Shown here in pieces: positions 26,891-35,263 of a stretch of 64,000 nt of DNA (its first letter is position 1; every line of letters begins with the position of its first letter). The stretch comes from Bacteroidota bacterium (GTDB lineage Bacteria > Bacteroidota > Bacteroidia > JAHEXY01). The notes below the pieces were generated by a model that was not told where the DNA came from, searched no databases, and saw only the letters and a list, made by a program, of their open reading frames with translations. The stretch spans positions 186,001 through 250,000 of the forward strand of contig JAHEXY010000008.1 in NCBI GenBank assembly GCA_023251875.1. The letters are read 5' to 3'. The translations under genes and the position numbers were made by a program.

Positions 26891-28171
26891 TTATTTAATT
26901 AGATCTATTTTTTGTACATACTTTTTTTTTGCCGTTGTTGCTTCCAACATATAAATTCCTTCATTAAAAAAATCAACTGAAATTCTATTTGTGTTGGATG
27001 AGATTTTATTGTTCTCGTAAACCATTTTACCCATCAGGTTAAATATCTTTAGAGATTGCAATGGTTCTTTTCCTGAGTAATTAATATTTATGGATGTTTG
27101 TGCGGGGTTAGGATAAATATTAAGTTGTGGATTACCGATTAAAATATCATTCATTGAAGATGTACCTGATGAACTTAACGTATCAAAACGTTTATAAATT
27201 TCACCATTAAGGCCAACCATAAATGAAATAAATCCATTATGAGTTTTATATGATTCAATATTATAGCCAAAAATAAATGGACTTAATTTAATTGAAGAAT
27301 TAGCAGAATGAGACCAAGTATTTAAACCATCATTGGTTTCTAATGGTAATGTGTCGTTAGCTAAACTGATAAATCCATTATCTGCAGTAATAAAATTAAT
27401 ATGAGCAACAGAAGCTCCCATACTTATTTCTTGCCAATTTTGGCCCCCATCAATCGTTTTTAAAATAACATCGTCATTTTCTCCTTTTGTAGCACTCCAT
27501 CTAATGGCATACATTGTATTTTCATTTACAACTGACAATTCAAAAATACCATCATAACTATTTGTAACAGGAATATATGAATTGATTAACCAGGTTTCAC
27601 CTTGATCTGTTGTTTTATATATTGCATGTGATCCATATTGATAACCGGGTGCATAAAAATATCCTACAGAATCGTTAATAAATTTAAATCTGGGATCACT
27701 TGTTACATCATTGTTACCCATAATTAATTTCCAGCTTATTCCACCATCATAGGTTTTATAAACTTCTCCCCAATAGCCCGTTGATATGCCAGTATCTTTA
27801 TTGAAAAAATACAATGAGCTACTTCCGCTGCTACCGGGAGTTCCTCCATCTGTCCATGTTTTGCCATTATCTTTGGTTTTGCCTACTTGATTAGACGTTA
27901 ATTCACCAAAACCTCGATATCCATTTCCTTCTTTGTCAAACCAAATAGTTGTATAGTAACTAAAATTGGTATCTAAAATTTCCCAATTACTTCCTCCATC
28001 TGTTGTATGAAGTAATGTTTTGCTTCCCCATACATAAAAGTTTAAACTATCAACAAAAAAAGTAGATTGTAAATAATCATTTGTTATTGGTGAAATTTGA
28101 ATCCACTGCGCTTTTGATGTGTAAATTCCTACATAAAAAATTAGTAGTGCTGAGATGATATTTTTCTTCAT
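26891..28171 (-). CDS. Secreted Ycf48-like beta-propeller protein with T9SS type A sorting domain
   Basis: This 426-residue protein has a signal peptide ending SKAQ. Ycf48/BNR-type blades follow (TTDGGSNWEIL, KTKDNGKTWTDGG, KTYDGGISWKLI, KTTDQGETWLI, KTIDGGQNWQEI). A type A sorting domain occupies about residues 352-426 (LNIYPNPAQTSININYSGKE). It is a relative of 23172-24365 but not a close copy. It is first of the minus-strand T9SS run and divergent from the TPR-like gene at 28338, mirroring the SprB-repeat/TPR-like arrangement at 4.2 kb. Its ligand is unknown. Confidence 0.92.
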   Translation of the reverse strand: MKKNIISALLIFYVGIYTSKAQWIQISPITNDYLQSTFFVDSLNFYVWGSKTLLHTTDGGSNWEILDTNFSYYTTIWFDKEGNGYRGFGELTSNQVGKTKDNGKTWTDGGTPGSSGSSSLYFFNKDTGISTGYWGEVYKTYDGGISWKLIMGNNDVTSDPRFKFINDSVGYFYAPGYQYGSHAIYKTTDQGETWLINSYIPVTNSYDGIFELSVVNENTMYAIRWSATKGENDDVILKTIDGGQNWQEISMGASVAHINFITADNGFISLANDTLPLETNDGLNTWSHSANSSIKLSPFIFGYNIESYKTHNGFISFMVGLNGEIYKRFDTLSSSGTSSMNDILIGNPQLNIYPNPAQTSININYSGKEPLQSLKIFNLMGKMVYENNKISSNTNRISVDFFNEGIYMLEATTAKKKYVQKIDLIK

Positions 28172-28337
28172 TTGGGGAGGTTTTTAAAAATTTAATAGAT
28201 CAAAGTTCAGCAAATCAAAAGTTTTTTTATAAATAAAATATATTTGATTCATAGTATTCGAAGTTTTGTTATTGGAATATATTTTGTACTTTTATATTGT
28301 ATTTCAAGTAATTACAATAATTACACCATAAGTTTCA

Positions 28338-29819
28338 ATGAAGCCTTCAGAAGATCTATTTCTTTTAATAAAATCTTTATCAAAAACAGAAAAGGGGTAT
28401 TTTCAAAAATATGCTCAACTGCACTCTTCAGGAAAGGAAAATAATTACATCAAACTTTTTTATGCCATAGAAAAACAAGCTTCTTATGAAGAAAGTAAAA
28501 TTGTTGCACAGTTTAAAAAAGAAGCTTTTGTAAAGCAGTTAACCGTTACAAAAAATTATTTATACAAACTTATTTTAAAAAGTTTACGGAGTTATTATTC
28601 AGAAATTTCTACTGATAGTGAATTAAAAATTTTATTACACGAAAGTGAAATACTTATAGCAAAACAATTATACAATCAAGCTGCCAAGCATCTTGATAGA
28701 ATTAAAGAAAAAGCCAAACAGTTTGAGCTTTATAATTGCATTCTTGATGTGTTAAATATGGAGAGAGGTTTGATTTTAAAAACAAAAAAAATAAAAGAAT
28801 TAGAAGAAGAATATGAAAAAATAGCATTGGCCGAAAAAGATGCTATTAATAAAATCGGAAATATTTTATTTTATAAAAATGAAAGCAATCGATTGTACAA
28901 CCTTTATTTAAAAACAGGAGAATCACAAAATAAAGATGTTTTAAAGGAAACTAAAAAATTATTAGAACATCCATTTATGCTTAATGAGGAAAAGGCATTA
29001 AGCATTACTGCTAAATGTTATTTTAATAAAATACAAAGCACTTATTATTTTATTACATGTGATTACACCCAAGCGTTGGTTTACACAAAAAAATATTTAG
29101 CTTATTTAGAAAAAAGCTCAACCATACTCTCATTGCGTTCTCTTGTTTCAGAATATTTAAATGTACTTTCACTATGTATTAAATTAAATGCATGGAGTGA
29201 TTTTGAAATTTATCTTAATAAGGTAAGAGAGCCTGCTCTTTATTTTAAAGAAAAAGAAAATGTGAAGCATTTTGCTATTTCAAGTTCCTATTTATTGGAA
29301 TTAAAAAAGGAAATTACTTTAAAATCTACTTCAAAGGCTGAAATAATTATCAATCAGCTTCAAATGTATCTCGAAAATCATGCTCAATATATGCATAGAG
29401 ATTTTGCAATCGTTTCTTATGCCTACATCTCCATTATGTATTTTTACATGAAAAATTATAAACAAGCTTTAAAATGGGTTAATGAAGCTATTAATAATAC
29501 TGATACTTCGGCAAGAATAGATGTACAATGTTTTATTAGAATATTTAATCTTTTAGTCCATTATGAATTGGGTAATTTTGATTTGATTGAAAACAACTAC
29601 CTCACTACTTATAACTACATTAAACGAAATGCAAAATTAAGTATGTTTGAAACAAGCATTTTAAAATTCATTAGAGAAATTGCTTCAGCTAAAAATCAGG
29701 CCAGCAAAAGTAAACTATTTCAGCAATTTCATTTAGAACTATCAAGCGGTAAACTCAATACCGATAATGAATTCTTTACCATTTTCGATTTCTCGGGATG
29801 GGTAACGAGCAAGAAGTAA
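28338..29819 (+). CDS. Helical TPR-like protein of unknown function (paralogue of 4514-6094)
   Basis: This 493-residue protein has no signal or membrane segments and is alpha-helical throughout. It shares the N-terminal block of the 4514 protein ([46 protein letters not shown]) and the C-terminal FDFSGWVTSK. The middle is TPR-like, with YNQAAKHLDRIKEKAKQ and NYKQALKWVNEAINN. No known function. It is divergent from a T9SS Ycf48-like gene with 166 bases between them. It ends three bases before the convergent kinase-like gene. A regulatory or scaffold role is inference. Confidence 0.85.
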   Translation: MKPSEDLFLLIKSLSKTEKGYFQKYAQLHSSGKENNYIKLFYAIEKQASYEESKIVAQFKKEAFVKQLTVTKNYLYKLILKSLRSYYSEISTDSELKILLHESEILIAKQLYNQAAKHLDRIKEKAKQFELYNCILDVLNMERGLILKTKKIKELEEEYEKIALAEKDAINKIGNILFYKNESNRLYNLYLKTGESQNKDVLKETKKLLEHPFMLNEEKALSITAKCYFNKIQSTYYFITCDYTQALVYTKKYLAYLEKSSTILSLRSLVSEYLNVLSLCIKLNAWSDFEIYLNKVREPALYFKEKENVKHFAISSSYLLELKKEITLKSTSKAEIIINQLQMYLENHAQYMHRDFAIVSYAYISIMYFYMKNYKQALKWVNEAINNTDTSARIDVQCFIRIFNLLVHYELGNFDLIENNYLTTYNYIKRNAKLSMFETSILKFIREIASAKNQASKSKLFQQFHLELSSGKLNTDNEFFTIFDFSGWVTSKK

Positions 29820-29822
29820 TTT

Positions 29823-30842
29823 CTAAAGATGTTTCCGCAATACCATTCTCAAATTTTTCTTCAATACATCTCCCATGTGTAATAGGTTTAAAAAACTTTC
29901 TTCATTATAATGCTCTGAAAGATGCTCCCTAAGCTCTTTGATTTTTTCTTGAGATGAAACCTCATCTTGTATCATGGCATCAAACATATCTTTTAGTCGA
30001 TAACGCGAACTTTTTAATCTCTTGGCAATAAGTGATCTTTCTTCTTTTTGGTATTGTTTTACTGTTTCGGCATTTAAATGTTTTTGACAAAGATCAACAA
30101 AGGCTTTATTTTCTTTAAAAAATTGAGGCATGTACAATGATTTTCTTCCTTCGTAAGATTGTTGATCAAAATCAATAGCACGAATACGGTATTGTACTTC
30201 TTCAAAGTCAGGAGTAATATCAATTACATAATTATACGATCGCATATCGCCCAATAAACGAACAAAGCAACGCTCATTGAATTTTACAAACTCTTTAGCA
30301 ATACGAATTTCATTGGTTTCTTTATTATTCAGCCAGTTTTTTATAAACTGATCTCCCGGAATACCGGCAATATGCTCTTCAATTAATGTATTTCCGTCAA
30401 CCATATAATTAATACGATTGGGAGAAAGAATATGCTCCAGCTCTAAGCCATACACTCTTGAAGCATCGGCTATCTTTACATAAAAATAATCGTAGTTATC
30501 GTTAAAATGATTTACAATTCTTATTCTAAAAGGGTTAGTATTACCAAAAGTACAGTAATCAATTCTATCAACATATAAATGTTCCATTACCGAAGTATCG
30601 CCACCGGCTTTTAGCATGGAATATATTTGTGTAAGCCCACGATTTAGTTCATCCATTTCATGCTGAGGAAAAAATACTTTTTCCCAGAAAGTGTCTTTTC
30701 CATGCTTGTCAAGTAAGGGTATTGCTATTTCATACCTAAGCAAGTCTTCATACTTAACGGGTAGTTTTGCTATTCTAGAATAATGCTGAAGATATTTACG
30801 AAGTGGTATCCCTACTTTATAAATAATCTTCTTTTTTGACAT
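29823..30842 (-). CDS. Uncharacterised protein, possibly with a protein-kinase-like fold
   Basis: This 339-residue cytoplasmic protein has ELEHILSPNRINYMVDGNTLIEEHIAGIPGDQF, which resembles the kinase beta-5/hinge region. It also has GDMRSYNYVI followed by RIRAIDFDQQSYEG, which resembles a catalytic loop (D-x4-N) and the metal-binding D of DFG. The C-terminal third is helical and basic, with repeated KELREHL-type heptads. No glycine-rich loop is obvious. I do not recognise a named family; the kinase link is my inference from motif order. The start was set at ATG 30842 because the longer frame would need a GTG. It is divergent from the rRNA methyltransferase gene. Confidence 0.75.
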   Translation of the reverse strand: MSKKKIIYKVGIPLRKYLQHYSRIAKLPVKYEDLLRYEIAIPLLDKHGKDTFWEKVFFPQHEMDELNRGLTQIYSMLKAGGDTSVMEHLYVDRIDYCTFGNTNPFRIRIVNHFNDNYDYFYVKIADASRVYGLELEHILSPNRINYMVDGNTLIEEHIAGIPGDQFIKNWLNNKETNEIRIAKEFVKFNERCFVRLLGDMRSYNYVIDITPDFEEVQYRIRAIDFDQQSYEGRKSLYMPQFFKENKAFVDLCQKHLNAETVKQYQKEERSLIAKRLKSSRYRLKDMFDAMIQDEVSSQEKIKELREHLSEHYNEESFLNLLHMGDVLKKNLRMVLRKHL

Positions 30843-31204
30843 GCTGTTCACTTTGAAAAAATAATAAATGAGTAATTATGTTGCCTTTTCTAGGCTTATT
30901 TACAAATACAAAAATAGTTCAATTCTTTAAAGAGTAAGCCATTTCAATTTCATTAATACCTATAGAAAGGTATGAAATGCAATAATTCTTCATATTTATA
31001 TAAATGAAAAAGCAGGTAGGCATTAAATTTACAGTCATTAGCGAAACTTTTAAATAGCTAATAGTCAATGTAATGAATGTTGATATGGCCACATAAGCCT
31101 AGAATAGAATTTTAATTCTAGCCTCTTTTTGTAATTGATGGATATTAAAATGTAGAATATATTAGATATAAGAAAATACTTCAAATAATAATCTTAGGGG
31201 GCTT

Positions 31205-31256
31205 TAATCTCCGCACATACACAAAATCCTTCCTACAAGGTGTATGGCGGAGATTA
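31205..31256 (+). repeat. Long imperfect hairpin before the methyltransferase gene
   Basis: TAATCTCCGCACATACAC at 31205-31222 pairs with GTGTATGGCGGAGATTA at 31240-31256 with a single bulged base and a 17-base loop, followed by GCATTTTT. It lies just upstream of the promoter box of the downstream gene. It may be a terminator of upstream transcription or a dispersed palindrome. Confidence 0.6.
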
Positions 31257-31283
31257 GCATTTTTAATAGGCCATAATTCTGCG

Positions 31284-31291
31284 TAGTTTTG
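31284..31291 (+). promoter_or_regulatory. Bacteroidota-type -7 box (TAGTTTTG)
   Basis: TAGTTTTG fits TAnnTTTG and lies 17 bases upstream of the start of the methyltransferase gene, implying a very short leader. A clear -33 TTTG was not seen. Confidence 0.4.
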
Positions 31292-31308
31292 TAAAAGAAT
31301 CTATCATT

Positions 31309-32490
31309 ATGCAAATACCACAAATTATATTAAAGCCCGGCAAAGAACAATCTCCTAAAAGATTTCATCCTTGGATATTCTCAGGAGCCATAAAAAAAAT
31401 AATAGGTGAAGTTAAAAGCGGAGATCTTGTAGAGGTATATTCAAACCAAAACGAGTTTTTAGGTACCGGCCATTACCAGGATGGTTCTATTGCAGTAAGA
31501 ATAATTTCTTTTAATCAAACCGAAATTAATGCAGGCTTTTGGGAAGAAAAAATTTATGCCGCCTTAGAACTAAGGAATCAATTGAATTTAACCGATAATA
31601 GCCATACTACCATTTATCGCTTAATAAATGCAGAAGGAGATGGCTTACCCGGACTGATTATTGATTTTTACAATGGCACAGCCGTTTTACAAGCTCATTC
31701 ATTAGGCATGAATAATTGTAAAAATGAAATTACAAAAGCTTTACAAAAAGTATACGGTGAAAAATTAAAAGCAGTGTACGATAAAAGTGCAGAAAGCTTG
31801 CATCATAAAGAATTAAATATTCAGAATGGTTATTTATATGGAAATTCTGAAAGTACAGAAGCATTGGAAAATGGACTTAAATTTCATATTAATTATATAG
31901 AAGGTCAAAAAACCGGTTTTTTTATTGACCAGCGAGAGAACAGAAAATTACTAGCCCAGTATGCAAAAGACAAAACGGTATTGAATACATTTTGCTATTC
32001 TGGAGGATTCTCGATTTATGCCCTACAAGCCGGAGCAAAAAAAGTTTGTTCTGTTGATAGTTCAAAAAAGGCCATTGAATGGACTGATAAAAATGTAACA
32101 TTAAATGGTTTTTCTACTGAACAGCATAGTTATGAAGTAGCTGATGTAATGCAGTATTTAAAAAAAATAAATGATCAGTATGATGTTATTGTACTTGACC
32201 CACCTGCTTTTGCTAAACATGTTGAAGCAAGGCACAATGCTGTTCAAGGCTATAAAAGACTAAATGCAGAAGCATTAAAACAAATTAAAAAAGGTGGCAT
32301 TTTATTTACATTTTCTTGCTCACAAGTTGTAACAAGATCTCTATTTACGGGAGCTGTATTGGCGGCAGCCATTGAAGCAGGAAGAACTGTAAAAATTATT
32401 CATCATCTATCGCAACCGGCTGATCATCCCAACAACATTTTTCATCCCGAAGGAGAATATTTAAAAGGCTTGGTATTGTATGTGGAGTAG
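31309..32490 (+). CDS. Class I SAM-dependent 23S rRNA (cytosine) methyltransferase, RlmI-like
   Basis: This 393-residue protein has an N-terminal PUA domain (about residues 1-75, RFHPWIFSGAIKKIIGEVKSGDLVEVYS). An RlmI-like methyltransferase domain follows: SAM-binding NTFCYSGGFSIYALQAGAKKVCSVDSS and the catalytic motif YDVIVLDPPAFAKH. A C-terminal SCSQVVTR follows, with the Cys typical of m5C enzymes. RlmI methylates C1962 of 23S rRNA; target identity here is by family only. A -7 box lies upstream. It converges with yicC, with a palindromic terminator-like element in the gap. Confidence 0.92.
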   Translation: MQIPQIILKPGKEQSPKRFHPWIFSGAIKKIIGEVKSGDLVEVYSNQNEFLGTGHYQDGSIAVRIISFNQTEINAGFWEEKIYAALELRNQLNLTDNSHTTIYRLINAEGDGLPGLIIDFYNGTAVLQAHSLGMNNCKNEITKALQKVYGEKLKAVYDKSAESLHHKELNIQNGYLYGNSESTEALENGLKFHINYIEGQKTGFFIDQRENRKLLAQYAKDKTVLNTFCYSGGFSIYALQAGAKKVCSVDSSKKAIEWTDKNVTLNGFSTEQHSYEVADVMQYLKKINDQYDVIVLDPPAFAKHVEARHNAVQGYKRLNAEALKQIKKGGILFTFSCSQVVTRSLFTGAVLAAAIEAGRTVKIIHHLSQPADHPNNIFHPEGEYLKGLVLYVE

Positions 32491-32495
32491 TATTT

Positions 32496-32580
32496 AAATT
32501 TTTCTAAAAATTACAATTTATCTCCCTCTCTTTGAGAGGGCAAGGGAGAGGAAATAAAAAACTAATTTTTAGAAAATTTT
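32496..32580. repeat. Palindromic element between convergent genes (probable bidirectional terminator)
   Basis: AAATTTTTCTAAAAATTA at 32496-32513 pairs with 32563-32580 with one mismatch in 18, enclosing the dispersed unit TCTCCCTCTCTTTGAGAGGG...GGGAGAGG. It fills the 101-base gap between the convergent methyltransferase and yicC genes and could terminate both. Confidence 0.6.
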
Positions 32581-32591
32581 AAAACGAATAC

Positions 32592-33470
32592 TTACAAAAT
32601 ATTCATCGATTGTTCTTTCAATTTTTCTAGTTCGTCTTTCATTTCTATAACGATTCTTTGCATTTCGGCATTATTGGCTTTTGAACCAATGGTATTTATT
32701 TCACGCCCCATTTCTTGTAAGATAAAACCAAGTTTCTTGCCTTTAGACGTTTCTGATGAACCTATATTGGTAAGAAAGTACATTATATGACTATTCAATC
32801 GTACAACCTCTTCCGTTACATCAAGCCTTTCGATATAAAAAATTAGTTCTTGCTCTAAACGATTTTGATCAATTTTATCTTTGCCAATGGCCTCTTCAAT
32901 ATTGGTTTGAAGTTTTTGTTTTACCTGTTCTTTACGCTTAGGCTCTAATTCCTTTATTTTTTCTAATAATTGATCAATAAGTTTGGTTCTTTTTAGTAAT
33001 TCAGTTTGCAAGCCATCTCCTTCTTTTTCTCTAAATTCTAATAAGGCTTTTATAGCAGCATCTATAGCTTTTTGAATTTGAGCCCATTCCGTTTCATTAA
33101 ATTGCTCAACATCATTTTTAACTACATCAGGCAAACGAGCAATAATACTTAAATATTCAGGTTCAGATTTAACAGCAAATTCATTTGATAATGCTTTTAA
33201 ATCTTCATAATAGGCTAAAGCCAAACTCCTATCAATTATATATTTTTTACTGGCCCCAATATTTTCAACCGAAATGTAAACATCTATTTTACCTCTTTCT
33301 AATTTTTGAGAAATGTAATTTCTCAACTCCGATTCTTTTTCCCGATAAATAAGGGGAATTCTAGTATTTAAGTCAAGTTGCTTGCTATTAAGCGAACGAA
33401 GTTCTACCGATACTTTTTTATCTAAAAACTCTGCTGTGGCTTTTCCAAAGCCGGTCATTGAATACATCAT
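32592..33470 (-). CDS. yicC: YicC family endoribonuclease
   Basis: This 292-residue protein has an N-terminal MMYSMTGFGKA and ELRSLNSKQLDLNTRIP. A coiled central region follows. The C-terminus is DVTEEVVRLNSHIMYFLTNIGSSETSKGKKLGFILQEMGREINTIGSKANNAEMQRIVIEMKDELEKLKEQ, the conserved YicC/DUF1732 ending. E. coli YicC is a manganese-dependent endoribonuclease acting on RNA hairpins and on the small RNA RyhB. It is cytoplasmic, of full family length. Upstream on the minus strand is a TAnnTTTG box at 33495-33502. The start at 33470 gives the usual family N-terminus; ATG 33467 is possible. Confidence 0.95.
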   Translation of the reverse strand: MMYSMTGFGKATAEFLDKKVSVELRSLNSKQLDLNTRIPLIYREKESELRNYISQKLERGKIDVYISVENIGASKKYIIDRSLALAYYEDLKALSNEFAVKSEPEYLSIIARLPDVVKNDVEQFNETEWAQIQKAIDAAIKALLEFREKEGDGLQTELLKRTKLIDQLLEKIKELEPKRKEQVKQKLQTNIEEAIGKDKIDQNRLEQELIFYIERLDVTEEVVRLNSHIMYFLTNIGSSETSKGKKLGFILQEMGREINTIGSKANNAEMQRIVIEMKDELEKLKEQSMNIL

Positions 33471-33494
33471 AATGATTAATTAACTTTATAAAAT

Positions 33495-33502
33495 CAAATG
33501 TA
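33495..33502 (-). promoter_or_regulatory. Bacteroidota-type -7 box of yicC (TACATTTG)
   Basis: On the minus strand, TACATTTG fits TAnnTTTG and lies 25-32 bases upstream of the yicC start codon. No convincing -33 partner was seen. Confidence 0.35.
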
Positions 33503-33531
33503 TCATTTTTGCTCAACAATTGTTTGTTCTG

Positions 33532-34002
33532 ATGGAAAAATTAAAAATTGGGAATATTCTTATATTACTTCTCTTATTCAGTTCATGTCTTACAATAAGG
33601 CCTGTATACATTACCAAAATAAAGTCGATGTCGGTTGAGAAAGTATCAATTAATGAAGCAAAATTAAAAGTAAACATCGTTATTAGTAATCATAATCCAT
33701 TTAAAATAAAACTTAAAGATCCTAATTTTGAAGCTTATTTAAATAATTCTTTATTAGGAAGAATAGATATGGATACAAGCAAAGTAATTATTCCTAAACG
33801 ATCAGAACAAGAATATAGCGTGTTTGTAAATGCCGATATTTCAAATAGCTTATTTAGTTCATTTATTAGCATTGTAAAAAGCAAAGAGCTACCCATTGCA
33901 ATAAAAGGAGATGTAATATTAAAGGCTTTTATTTTTTCAAAACATTTCGAAATAAATGCAAGGGATACCATTAGCATTAAATCAAACAAAAGTTTATTTT
34001 AA
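33532..34002 (+). CDS. LEA14-like lipoprotein
   Basis: This 156-residue lipoprotein has a lipobox LLLFSSC19. The mature part is a single LEA type 2/WHy-like domain of alternating strands, with SVEKVSINEAKLKVNIVISNHNPFKIKLKDPNFEAYLNNSLLGRI, matching small Bacteroidota LEA14-like lipoproteins. The start was put at ATG 33532 because the longer frame needs a TTG. It is first in a plus-strand run ahead of the O-antigen ligase gene, only 5 bases away, so it is probably in the same operon. The role is unknown. Confidence 0.85.
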   Translation: MEKLKIGNILILLLLFSSCLTIRPVYITKIKSMSVEKVSINEAKLKVNIVISNHNPFKIKLKDPNFEAYLNNSLLGRIDMDTSKVIIPKRSEQEYSVFVNADISNSLFSSFISIVKSKELPIAIKGDVILKAFIFSKHFEINARDTISIKSNKSLF

Positions 34003-34007
34003 TTTAA

Positions 34008-35261
34008 ATGCTTATAGATAATAAATATAAATTGGACCAGTATCTTTTTAATGCATTTGCATTTGCCATTCCATTTTTTCCATTAGCAAAAATTTTAGTC
34101 TTCATTTTTACAATACTATTTATAACGGAAAGAATTATTTATTTCTCTTCAGCAAAACAAAATTTTATAATCAATTCCGGCCAATATATTTACCTGCCTA
34201 TTGTGCTCATGTTGTTTTTTATCATGCATTTGTTTGGTATGCTATATACTAATGATATTGAAGAAGGTTGGATAGACATAGAATCTAAAATCGCACTTTT
34301 TGTTTTTCCATTATTATTTTTATTTCACAAAAACGTTTCTCAAGAGTATTTATTTAAAATATTAATTGCATTTATTATTGGTTGTTTTGTTATTTGTACT
34401 TATTTATTAGTTATTGCTGTTAATGAATTTATCCCAAGTAAAAACCCCTACTATTTATTTTACGGAAGTCTTTCAAAATTCCATCACCCTTCGTATTTAG
34501 CTATGTACGCATGTTGGTGCATAATAATTTTAATTTATTTCTTATTCAATACTATAGGTTCAAAATTTTTCTTATTATTAATTTTTTTAATCACTTTTTT
34601 TTCTGGCTATATTATACTTTTAGAATCTAAAACAGGTATAGCCATACTTGCAATTATTATTCTCGCCAGTATTACTATTGGTTTTATTATGAAAAAATAC
34701 CAAGTCACTATTGCCGGTTTGCTTTTTGTGTTGCTAGGGTTTTCTTGTTATATGTTATATGTGCCTGAAAAAAACAACAGAATTATTTTAGCTATAAAAG
34801 ATTATTCAACACGAAACGATAAAAAAGACAATGATACATTTATACGATTTAATATTTGGCAAAATACCATCCCCATGCTTACCAATAGTTGGCTTATGGG
34901 TAAAGGAACAGGCGATGTAGAAGAAACGCTTGAATTAGGCTATAAGCAAGCCAATTCAACGCAACTACAATCTGCCATTAAACATAATTTAAATGCCCAT
35001 AATCAATACTTGCAAACATTAATTGCTATTGGTATTATTGGAGAACTATTACTTTTAGCCAGCTTATTTATTCCTCTTTATTTAAGTATAACGGAAAGAA
35101 ATTATCTTTACATAAGTTTCATATTTTTGATAGGTGTTAATTTGTTAACAGAATCAATGCTTGAACGGCAAGCAGGAATCGTATTCTATGCTTTTTTTAA
35201 TATACTTTTATTTAAAATCGAGATGCAAAAAATAAAATCTCAATACAGTAATTATAAATAG
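34008..35261 (+). CDS. O-antigen ligase/polymerase family membrane protein
   Basis: This 417-residue protein has about ten to twelve predicted transmembrane helices. A large extracytoplasmic loop before the last helices has HNLNAHNQYLQTLIAIG, the Wzy_C signature (the conserved H). Earlier conserved segments are FHHPSYLAMYACW-like and LLESKTGIAIL. The family joins O-antigen to lipid A-core (WaaL) or polymerises repeat units (Wzy); the two are not separable here. It stands 2 bases before the DegT aminotransferase gene, so they form an operon. The product would act at the outer face of the inner membrane. Confidence 0.9.
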   Translation: MLIDNKYKLDQYLFNAFAFAIPFFPLAKILVFIFTILFITERIIYFSSAKQNFIINSGQYIYLPIVLMLFFIMHLFGMLYTNDIEEGWIDIESKIALFVFPLLFLFHKNVSQEYLFKILIAFIIGCFVICTYLLVIAVNEFIPSKNPYYLFYGSLSKFHHPSYLAMYACWCIIILIYFLFNTIGSKFFLLLIFLITFFSGYIILLESKTGIAILAIIILASITIGFIMKKYQVTIAGLLFVLLGFSCYMLYVPEKNNRIILAIKDYSTRNDKKDNDTFIRFNIWQNTIPMLTNSWLMGKGTGDVEETLELGYKQANSTQLQSAIKHNLNAHNQYLQTLIAIGIIGELLLLASLFIPLYLSITERNYLYISFIFLIGVNLLTESMLERQAGIVFYAFFNILLFKIEMQKIKSQYSNYK

Positions 35262-35263
35262 AT

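Larger units (their letters stand above)
30843..31308. other. Intergenic region, 466 bases, with hairpin and promoter
   Basis: No gene was found in the gap between the divergent kinase-like and methyltransferase genes. It holds a long hairpin at 31205-31256 and a TAnnTTTG promoter box at 31284-31291. The rest is AT-rich, with no other structure I can support. Confidence 0.5.

Noticed and set aside
33520-33531. Upstream start of the LEA-type lipoprotein
   Set aside because: It would need a TTG codon and add MFVL before the real lipoprotein signal.
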